DNA from: Enterococcus_D entomosocium
GTDB lineage: Bacteria > Bacillota > Bacilli > Lactobacillales > Enterococcaceae
Strand: one strand, 5' to 3'
Assembly (NCBI RefSeq): GCF_030441895.1
Contig: NZ_JARJAS010000031.1
Length of the DNA: 28,252 nt
The notes beneath the pieces are model-generated. The model searched no databases and had not been told where the DNA came from. It worked only from the letters and a program-made list of their open reading frames with translations. Shown here piece by piece: positions 21,755-27,443 of the stretch. The translations under genes and the position numbers were made by a program. Positions within the stretch are counted from its first letter, which is position 1; every line of letters starts with the position of its first letter.

Positions 21755-22052
21755 TTTCCTCATGTTTTAAAAGCTAGAAATAAATTACAGTGTATGCTCC
21801 TTTCTTTTTTCGTTTTGTTGGTTCATTTTCGCCAGTGTGTTCGTGTCGTTTGCTGTGACGAGTACGCAACATAGACACAAAGAAAACACAAGGGCGAGCT
21901 TGCTCGTTTATATACCCTTGTGTTTTCGACTGGATATGTTAAGGTAACAAACAGTAAATGACACGTTACAGACTGCAAAATGTACCAACTGAAAAAAGAA
22001 AGAATGCTGTTGTGTGCTTTATTTCTCGATTAGCTTTTAAAACATGAGGAAA
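21755..22052. repeat. About 300-bp imperfect inverted repeat (candidate single-strand promoter or single-strand origin)
   Basis: The outer 22 bp are a perfect inverted pair (21755-21776 with 22031-22052). Moving inward the arms stay related with small bulges: GAAATAAA (21777-21784) matches the complement of 22018-22025, TTTCTTTTTTC recurs, then GTTGGT-CATTTT, CAGT-TGT, CGTGTC-TTT-CTGT. The arms run about 110-120 bases. The core is a smaller hairpin at 21882-21927. No gene is present. The plus strand is the one expected to enter a recipient, where it could fold here as single strand. Minus-strand genes start right after it. Confidence 0.75.
21882..21927. repeat. Central hairpin of the large dyad
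   Basis: A perfect 13-bp stem (21882-21894 with 21915-21927; arm GAAAACACAAGGG) carries an inner CGAGC-TT-GCTCG hairpin (21895-21906) and a one-sided TTTATATA loop (21907-21914). Confidence 0.85.
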
Positions 22053-22064
22053 TGTTTTTATAAA

Positions 22065-22101
22065 AAAAGAGTAGTTACCGTTTTTTGGTAACTACTCTTT
22101 T
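22065..22101 (-). terminator. Terminator of the omega-epsilon-zeta operon
   Basis: A perfect 15-bp stem (22065-22079 with 22087-22101) lies 13 bases after the zeta stop and is followed by a T-run on the minus strand. It separates the toxin operon from the large dyad. Confidence 0.88.
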
Positions 22102-22114
22102 CCTTTTTTAAGGT

Positions 22115-22978
22115 TTAAATCCCTGGAAGTTTAGGTGTTTTGGGTATTGGTGGTGTAGGTGGCTGCAAACTTTCCAATTTTTGTTGTATCGCTTTAAATT
22201 CGGGGGCTTCTTGGTGTTTATTTTGAATCATTTTTTGCTCTACTCGCTCCAAAGTCGGTTGAATCTCTTTGCCTGACAATTTACGATTTAATTCTCTTTC
22301 TAAGGTCTCTTTTGGGCTGATAGAAGGCGTTTCTGAACTTGAATAGAGTTTTACACCACTTCGATTATAAAGCCTTATATCGCTAAATAAGCCCGTCTTA
22401 TGAAGCTTATCTAAATTGATTGGTAAATTTTTGACAACAATATCATGGGCTTGTTTTGGTGTTGCCCTGGCTGTCAGTGGCTCATCTGAAAACATTGTTT
22501 CGTATCGTTCAATTGTGCCTAAATACGATTCAATCTTTGGTACTGCCATAACGTACATTTTCGTTTCATAGCTTTTTGATTGAAGCATTGTTGCGGTCTG
22601 AATAGGAACGTCTGTTGTTCGTCCTGTACCTTCAATCACTAAATTATAGCCTTGGTCGCTTAAACGACTAATAAGTGCTTCTGTCATGCGATTAGAATAA
22701 GGCGTAACATGCTTTACTACGTCTTTTTCATAAAGTTTCACTAATTCATCAAAATTAGGGTGTTGTTGTTTGAATGTATCATTATCAATGACAATGACAT
22801 TTCCTTGTGTTTCTTCATAAATCGCCGATCGTAAACTGGTTTTTCCTGATCCTGGTTGCCCACCAAGTAAAAAAGCGGTTGGCGATTCAACCGCTTTTTT
22901 ACCTTGAACCAATTCCTCTATGTTATCTCTCAAGCGATTCTCAAATTGCTTATCAGTAAAATTGACTATATTTGCCAT
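22115..22978 (-). CDS. Zeta toxin, UDP-N-acetylglucosamine kinase
   Basis: This 287-residue toxin phosphorylates UDP-N-acetylglucosamine and so blocks peptidoglycan synthesis when its antitoxin decays. Walker A GGQPGSGKTS (39-48) has Lys46, and IDNDTF has Asp67, both essential in zeta of pSM19035. The segment TEALISRLSDQGYNLVIEGTGRTTDVP is also family-typical. The C-terminal Pro-rich tail (PPTPPIPKTPKLPG) is normal for zeta. Its start is one base past the epsilon stop. It kills or stalls plasmid-free daughter cells. It appears intact. Confidence 0.97.
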   Translation of the reverse strand: MANIVNFTDKQFENRLRDNIEELVQGKKAVESPTAFLLGGQPGSGKTSLRSAIYEETQGNVIVIDNDTFKQQHPNFDELVKLYEKDVVKHVTPYSNRMTEALISRLSDQGYNLVIEGTGRTTDVPIQTATMLQSKSYETKMYVMAVPKIESYLGTIERYETMFSDEPLTARATPKQAHDIVVKNLPINLDKLHKTGLFSDIRLYNRSGVKLYSSSETPSISPKETLERELNRKLSGKEIQPTLERVEQKMIQNKHQEAPEFKAIQQKLESLQPPTPPIPKTPKLPGI

Positions 22979-22979
22979 A

Positions 22980-23252
22980 TTAAGCCACTTTCTCTTTTTT
23001 CAAAACTTGTTTTGAATACCGATTCATTGACCGCCAATACTCATGAACGGCTTTTAATTCTTCTAAAGAATAATCAAAAAGATTTACACGTTTCGCAAGC
23101 TTTAATTGATTTAATAAATTGACTTCCAACAATTGGGAATTGTCTTTATTTAATTCATGATTCAAAACATAATTTAATACTCGATTATAGACACTTGCAG
23201 ATAACTCGTTAATGATTTCAATTTCAAACGTTTTTTCATAAGTAACTGCCAT
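22980..23252 (-). CDS. Epsilon antitoxin
   Basis: This 90-residue three-helix protein (MAVTYEKTFEIEIINELSAS...) matches epsilon of pSM19035. Two epsilon subunits sandwich two zeta subunits, with the N-terminal helix blocking the zeta ATP site. Epsilon is the short-lived partner. AAAGGAG stands before the ATG. It is transcribed with omega upstream and zeta downstream, so omega indirectly sets toxin-antitoxin output. Confidence 0.97.
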   Translation of the reverse strand: MAVTYEKTFEIEIINELSASVYNRVLNYVLNHELNKDNSQLLEVNLLNQLKLAKRVNLFDYSLEELKAVHEYWRSMNRYSKQVLKKEKVA

Positions 23253-23269
23253 TTCATTTTCACTCCTTT

Positions 23270-23485
23270 TTAAAGTTTATCAGGTAAATATTTTCGTATG
23301 TATTCTTCTAAGGCTTTATCCATAACTTCTTTTACGTTTCCGCCATTCTTTGCTGTTTCAATTTTTATAATATGGTGTAAGTCAGCACGAACACGAACCG
23401 TCTTATCTCCCATAATATCTTTTTTTGCACTGATTGGTGTATCATTTCGTTTTGCTTTTTGTGCGCCTAAATTTCCCACAATCAC
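23270..23485 (-). CDS. Omega, ribbon-helix-helix regulator and centromere-binding protein
   Basis: This 71-residue protein (MIVGNLGAQKAKRNDTPISA...) is omega of pSM19035 with at most a few changes. Residues about 27-33 (KTVRVRA) form the DNA-reading beta strand and the rest the ribbon-helix-helix dimer. It binds the WATCACW heptads at the copR, delta and omega promoters, acts as global repressor and, with delta, as ParB for partition. The flexible N-terminus contacts delta. Confidence 0.97.
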   Translation of the reverse strand: MIVGNLGAQKAKRNDTPISAKKDIMGDKTVRVRADLHHIIKIETAKNGGNVKEVMDKALEEYIRKYLPDKL

Positions 23486-23513
23486 TCACTTCTTTCTATT
23501 TCTTCTTATTCTT

Positions 23514-23542
23514 ATTTTATCATCAACAATCACAAATCACAA
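23514..23542 (-). promoter_or_regulatory. Promoter of omega-epsilon-zeta
   Basis: Minus strand TTGTGA (23537-23542) and TAAAAT (23514-23519) are 17 bases apart. The -35 is made of heptad DNA, so bound omega excludes RNA polymerase from it. Confidence 0.85.
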
Positions 23543-23576
23543 GTGATTTGTGATTAATCACTTGTGATTTGTGATT
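23528..23576. repeat. Omega-binding heptad array at the omega promoter (parS)
   Basis: Seven contiguous heptads: AATCACA, AATCACA, AGTGATT, TGTGATT, AATCACT, TGTGATT, TGTGATT. The array begins at the base next to the delta stop codon and covers the whole -35 side of the omega promoter. Confidence 0.93.
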
Positions 23577-24431
23577 CTATTCTTTTTCATTTTCTAACTG
23601 AATGATTCGCTCAACCATTTCAAAAAATACGTTCTCATACATAGATAAAACTTTTTTGTCATAGCCTTTATGTTCTGTAATGCCGTTCTTAGACCAGGTA
23701 CTTACTTTATTACTTCGCTTGATAATATTTTGGAAAACCAAATTATCTTCTTTATGTTCTTTGTACAATTCTTCCAGGTTCGATTTTATCGTTGCGCTGT
23801 CCGTATCAACTAAATAAGGAACAAAACCGATCATATCTAGTCCAGGGTTAAACTGTTCTTGTAAATCAATCAAATAGGAAATATAGTTTTGAATGTTGTT
23901 TGTACTTTCTTCTTCTGCTTGTAAAGGGATCATAACGTAATCACTTGCCACGATTGCATTATTTGTATAAACGCTTGGCGTTGGTACAGTATCGATAATA
24001 ATGAGATCATAGTCACTTTTTAAAGGTTCTAACAGAGTAGCAAGCAATATACTTTCATTTTCAAAAGTCCATGAGCGAGTTAATTTTGGTAATAACATTA
24101 AATCAAACGTGCCAGGGATCAAGTCTAAATTATCGGTCAAATGAATAATAGAAGAAGCCAAGTTTCCATTTTTCAAGCCTTCATAAAAATTGACACGTGG
24201 CAATTCTACCTTAAATGTTTTTGCTAAGTCTTTTGTCAACGTTGCTTGTAAGTCCATATCGATCATTAAAACTTTTAAATTCAATTTGTCTGTCAAGTAA
24301 GCAAACATAGTCGATAATTTGGACTTTCCAACACCACCTTTAAAGTAATTATTCAAGATAACAATTGCTTCATTTTTATTGTTTAAAACACGTCTTAAAT
24401 CTTCAAGTATTTTGAGTTCTTCCTTCTCCAT
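23577..24431 (-). CDS. Delta, ParA-type partition ATPase
   Basis: This 284-residue ParA (delta of pSM19035) has a deviant Walker A KGGVGKS (31-37, Lys36), IDMDLQ with Asp60 as A' box and DLIIIDTVPT as Walker B. With omega on parS it binds nucleoid DNA and moves plasmid copies apart. The ATG is preceded only by GGGG, a weak site. Its promoter contains nine heptads and is repressed by omega. It looks intact. Confidence 0.96.
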   Translation of the reverse strand: MEKEELKILEDLRRVLNNKNEAIVILNNYFKGGVGKSKLSTMFAYLTDKLNLKVLMIDMDLQATLTKDLAKTFKVELPRVNFYEGLKNGNLASSIIHLTDNLDLIPGTFDLMLLPKLTRSWTFENESILLATLLEPLKSDYDLIIIDTVPTPSVYTNNAIVASDYVMIPLQAEEESTNNIQNYISYLIDLQEQFNPGLDMIGFVPYLVDTDSATIKSNLEELYKEHKEDNLVFQNIIKRSNKVSTWSKNGITEHKGYDKKVLSMYENVFFEMVERIIQLENEKE

Positions 24432-24464
24432 AACTAAGCCCCATTCTTTTTTTTGTATAGTAAT

Positions 24465-24493
24465 ATTGTATCATTAAGAATCACAAATCACAA
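24465..24493 (-). promoter_or_regulatory. Promoter of delta
   Basis: Minus strand TTGTGA (24488-24493) and TACAAT (24465-24470) are 17 bases apart. As at the omega promoter, the -35 lies inside heptads, in the same register. Confidence 0.85.
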
Positions 24494-24541
24494 GTGATTT
24501 GTGATTAATCACTTGTGATTTGTGATAAGTGATTTGTGATT
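24479..24541. repeat. Omega-binding heptad array at the delta promoter (parS)
   Basis: Nine contiguous heptads: AATCACA, AATCACA, AGTGATT, TGTGATT, AATCACT, TGTGATT, TGTGATA, AGTGATT, TGTGATT. It is the longest of the three arrays. Confidence 0.93.
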
Positions 24542-24567
24542 AATATATAAAAGCCCTATTTAAAGGG

Positions 24568-24592
24568 TGTCATTTTTATTTTTAAATGGCAA
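24568..24592. repeat. Left copy of a 25-bp inverted repeat flanking the GNAT unit
   Basis: This 25-bp stretch (from TGTCATTTTT to ATGGCAA) recurs as an exact inverted copy at 26066-26090. The likeness extends imperfectly to 24549-24600 against 26058-26108, including AAAAGCCC and AATTTTA. The two copies bracket about 1.47 kb with the acetyltransferase gene. Confidence 0.9.
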
Positions 24593-24663
24593 TAATTTTA
24601 TTTGATAGATGGCAAATAAAACTATGTAATCTCGTGTAGCGATAGAAAATATTTCCGTTTTAT

Positions 24664-24702
24664 TTAAAAAAAGATCAATCCCATTAAACAAGGATTGATC
24701 CT
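24664..24702 (-). terminator. Terminator of the GNAT gene
   Basis: GATCAATCC (24673-24681) pairs with GGATTGATC (24692-24700), and a T7 run follows on the minus strand. It lies 8 bases past the gene's stop. Confidence 0.88.
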
Positions 24703-24707
24703 TTTCT

Positions 24708-25661
24708 CTAGTTAATATATTTCTTTAAAATAACCTCGTCACCGTTTGTTTCGCCAGTTAACGTAAATCCAAATTTTTTATATAAGCGTAATGCATTGTC
24801 GTTATCTGACTTTGTCGATAAAGTAATGACTGGAACGGCTTTGTTTCTAAACTGTTCAACAATGATTTCCATTGCTTTTGTTCCATATCCCTTATTTTGA
24901 TACGACTTATCAACGGTAAATTGCCATAGCCAATATCGATCCTCTTCATTGGGAATCGTTTGATCAAAAACAAGAGCAGTGTAGCCAATAACTTCATTAT
25001 TCAAACAAATGAAATAAGGTTCGGAAAATTCATTGTCAAAAGCGGCTTGAATTGCCTCAGGAATTGCTAACACTAAATTTGAATGTAGTTGTTCACTAGT
25101 AACAGTTACATAATTTCCTAGGAAATAATTTTTTTCATCCACTGGAAGCAAATGAATCCAGTCATCAGTCTCATTTTCAAATTGCTTCTGAAGTTCAATT
25201 TCAATAGCGTTTGTTCCCACTTGCTCCACATCATAAATGCCTATTATCTTATCAAAACCTGTGGATTTCCAAAACTTTAAACCTACGTAGTTATTAGCCG
25301 ATACAACGAGCTCAGCTTTTTTTAGTTGTCTTTCACCATAACTATTCTCCAATTCTTTTATTGCAAGTTTACCAAACCCACAATTTCTATGTTTCTTACT
25401 TATATAGAAATGAAGAATATATATGCTCGGTGGGAAGTCCTCGAATACCCATATATACCCAATTATTGTATTTAAATAAAAAATACTCAAACAAAGACAA
25501 TCATCATTCGAAAGTTCAGGGATTATGTTTTCAATATTTTCTAGCGGGGGTATGGGGTCACGACCTTCTACTTTGTTGAAATGTGGCTTTGCCTCTTTAA
25601 AGATACGATTGAGATCATTTTTTTCAATTGCTGTTGAGGGTTTTAATGTTATTAAGTTCAT
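24708..25661 (-). CDS. Tandem GNAT acetyltransferase
   Basis: This 317-residue protein holds two GNAT domains. The first (about 1-160) has the acetyl-CoA motif RNCGFG (92-97) after an ILHFYIS strand, then NNYVGLKFWKSTGF (123-136). The second (about 168-317) has QNKGYG (255-260) after WLWQFTVD, then NDNALRLYKKFGF (287-299), and resembles SpeG/BltD/PaiA-type polyamine acetyltransferases. Both motifs look usable. The substrate cannot be told: a polyamine, an antibiotic amine or a peptide are all possible. The gene has its own promoter, a candidate leader peptide, a hairpin touching its ribosome site, and a terminator, so it is a stand-alone cargo unit between topB and delta. Confidence 0.88.
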   Translation of the reverse strand: MNLITLKPSTAIEKNDLNRIFKEAKPHFNKVEGRDPIPPLENIENIIPELSNDDCLCLSIFYLNTIIGYIWVFEDFPPSIYILHFYISKKHRNCGFGKLAIKELENSYGERQLKKAELVVSANNYVGLKFWKSTGFDKIIGIYDVEQVGTNAIEIELQKQFENETDDWIHLLPVDEKNYFLGNYVTVTSEQLHSNLVLAIPEAIQAAFDNEFSEPYFICLNNEVIGYTALVFDQTIPNEEDRYWLWQFTVDKSYQNKGYGTKAMEIIVEQFRNKAVPVITLSTKSDNDNALRLYKKFGFTLTGETNGDEVILKKYIN

Positions 25662-25673
25662 TAATCTTTCTCC

Positions 25674-25702
25674 TTGTTAAATAATGTGAGATTATTTAAC
25701 AA
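25674..25702 (-). promoter_or_regulatory. Hairpin directly before the GNAT ribosome site
   Basis: A perfect 12-bp dyad (25674-25685 with 25691-25702; arm TTGTTAAATAAT) with a five-base loop. In the mRNA its 3' arm ends with AACAA, immediately followed by GGAG and the GNAT start. The leader peptide's last two codons and stop lie in its 5' arm. It could hide the ribosome site until a ribosome stalls on the leader, or be a protein operator. Confidence 0.75.
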
Positions 25703-25721
25703 CAAATGTTGGTCTGCCCAT
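25692..25721 (-). CDS. Candidate leader peptide MGRPTFVVK
   Basis: A nine-codon frame begins with ATG six bases after GGAAGGAG, a strong ribosome site, and ends with TAA inside the 5' arm of the hairpin that precedes the GNAT gene. This order (promoter, short peptide, hairpin touching the next ribosome site, enzyme) is that of translational attenuators of erm and cat genes. An overlapping 13-codon frame from 25735 (MEGALYGQTNICC) is an alternative. Confidence 0.5.
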   Translation of the reverse strand: MGRPTFVVK

Positions 25722-25753
25722 ATAATGCTCCTTCCATGTTCATCTTTTAATTA

Positions 25754-25782
25754 ATTCTACAATACTTCCTATTCATTTGAAA
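25754..25782 (-). promoter_or_regulatory. Promoter of the GNAT gene
   Basis: Minus strand TTTCAA (25777-25782) and TAGAAT (25754-25759) are 17 bases apart. Transcription would begin near 25747, leaving a leader of about 85 bases that holds the peptide and hairpin. Confidence 0.65.
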
Positions 25783-25804
25783 CCCTTTTCTGCATTGTGG
25801 ATTA

Positions 25805-25834
25805 GTGTTCAGAAAACCTTGCCTTTCTGGACAC
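25805..25834. repeat. Inverted repeat in the GNAT upstream spacer
   Basis: GTGTTCAGAAA (25805-25815) pairs with TTTCTGGACAC (25824-25834), one mismatch, and CGTTTTTTG follows on the plus strand. It may be a terminator for plus-strand transcripts or a remnant of a mobile element end. The remaining spacer from 25835 to 25926 shows nothing I can name. Confidence 0.5.
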
Positions 25835-25926
25835 TTCGTTTTTTGATGTAATTTCTATGAAATCTCCCTTCAAATGTGTTCATAAACCCATAACAAAATC
25901 TATGTTCAGTTATTGCCCCGATATAA

Positions 25927-26016
25927 ATTGATCGTATTTTGAGAATCAACCAACTAGATCAAATTACTGTGGAAGTAGTTGAAGCAGCGAGAGATAGTTT
26001 AGTAATCGGAATATAA
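25927..26016 (+). pseudogene. Possible C-terminal remnant of an unknown gene
   Basis: Twenty-nine sense codons before a TAA read IDRILRINQLDQITVEVV, continuing EAARDSLVIGI. The composition looks like real protein, but an in-frame stop lies just upstream and there is no start or ribosome site. I do not recognise the parent gene. It may be the tail of a gene lost when the GNAT unit entered. Confidence 0.35.
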
Positions 26017-26040
26017 AAAAACTCTCCTAATGTGGAGAGT
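26014..26040 (-). terminator. Terminator downstream of topB
   Basis: ACTCTCC (26021-26027) pairs with GGAGAGT (26034-26040), and a T-run follows on the minus strand. It lies about 70 bases past the topB stop. Confidence 0.7.
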
Positions 26041-26065
26041 ATCTGCAATATATCGATTAAAATTT

Positions 26066-26090
26066 TTGCCATTTAAAAATAAAAATGACA
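26066..26090. repeat. Right copy of the 25-bp inverted repeat flanking the GNAT unit
   Basis: Exact inverted copy of 24568-24592, lying 21 bases after the topB stop. Confidence 0.9.
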
Positions 26091-26111
26091 AAAGGGCTTT
26101 TACGCTTATTT

Positions 26112-27443
26112 TTAAAAAGATTTAAAATCAATATATCCCTTTTCTCCGATTTCTACAACGGCATTGTAGGTCTTTTTCTCTTTGTTTTTGATTCCTTTTA
26201 CCAGGGTTTCTTTTCCCTCCAGTAATTCTTTTATATTTGTTTTGGTTAGTTTTTTCTTTCTAAAATTATCAGCTAAAGTGAACTTACATTCAGGATAATT
26301 AGAACATCCATAAAACGATTTCTTTAATACAATATTGTTACCACACTTAGGACATTTTCCTACAATACTTTTTTCAGCTTCTTTTTCTTTCTGTACCTGG
26401 TAATCAGCAAAACTTAATTTCTCTATATCGGTAGGTACATTTTCCAATAAATGAACGATAAATTTCTTGATATTATTGATAAAGGTCTCTTGGTTCCCCT
26501 CTTTTTTCCCAATCTTCTTTAAATACGTTTCCCATTTTGCCGTCATTTCAGCACTCGTCAATAAGTGCTGACTTTCAACTGCCTGGCACAATAATTTCCC
26601 TTTTTCAGTCACGATCAATTTATTTTTTTCAACTTTTATATATTCTTTTTGTTTCAAAGCTTCAATAATGCTTGCTCTGGTCGCTTCTGTTCCGATCCCC
26701 TCGACTTCTTGTAAAATCTTGATTGCTTCTTCATCATCAACCGTTTTATTAGCGGTTTTCATAGCAGTTAATAATGTACCCTCTGTAAAAGCTTTGGGTG
26801 GTTGTGTTTCTTTTTCGGCACTCTTAACGTCAACCTCGGCATGTTCACCAATAATAACCAAGGGTAACGTTTGAACGTCCTCTTTTTCTTCTTTGTTTTG
26901 CTGTTTAAAAAGAATTTTCCACCCTTCTTGTTTTGGTGTCTTGCCTATTGATTGAAAAAGTAAGTCGGCTACTTTGGTTTGTATCTTCGTTTCTTCATAC
27001 AAATAATCAGGTAGAAACATGGCAACGGTCGTTTTAACGACTAAAGCATAAATTTTTCGTTGCAAATCGTCCATTTTTGCTAATGCTGATTCAGTGGGTA
27101 CTTGTTTTGTTGGGATAATGGCGTGGTGTTCCTGTACCTTGCTACCGTCCACATAACGCTTTCTAGCCTCTGCTTGAACCATTTCAAGGTCAAGTCCTAA
27201 AAAACCGCTATATGTGCCAAAATTCGTTTTTAAATAGGCAAATTCGTTCTCTGTAATAAATGGTGTATCAGTTCTTGGATAACTCAATAATTTGGCTTCA
27301 TATAAGCCTTGCATAGCTTTTAGTGTTTGGCTCGCTGTCGCTTTATAAAGCTGATTGACTTTTGACTGCAAACTACTTAAAGAAAACAGACTAGGACTAT
27401 TCGTTTTTTTCTCTTTGGTTTGCACGTCAGCGATTCTGCCCTC
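26112..27443 (-). pseudogene. topB: topB 3' part (type IA topoisomerase III), start lost to IS1216
   Basis: The surviving 443 residues begin EGRIADVQTKEKKTNSPSLF and hold the catalytic block LLSYPRTDTPFI with the active-site Tyr, EGIGTEATRASIIEAL, and a C-terminal four-Cys zinc finger (CPKCGNN...YGCSNYPECKF). The TOPRIM domain and residues about 35-268 are missing; the first 34 are at 128-231 across the IS. An ATG at 27476 inside the IS joins in frame and would add 11 residues, so a truncated protein could be made, but without TOPRIM it should not cleave DNA. The rest has no frameshift, so the event looks recent. Confidence 0.93.

Noticed and set aside
21882..21927. Central hairpin as a simple terminator
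   Set aside because: No gene ends next to it and it is the middle of a much longer inverted repeat; the zeta terminator is separate at 22065-22101.
23528..24541. Heptad arrays as CRISPR or replication iterons
   Set aside because: Units are 7 bp without spacers, match WATCACW, and lie at the promoters known to be bound by omega; the origin is at 2400-2464.
24758..24997. 79-residue minus-strand frame within the GNAT gene
   Set aside because: Another frame of the second GNAT domain, whose motifs are all in the main frame.
27436..27443. 8-bp target duplication of IS1216
   Set aside because: CTGCCCTC before the element and GGGTCTTT after it do not match.
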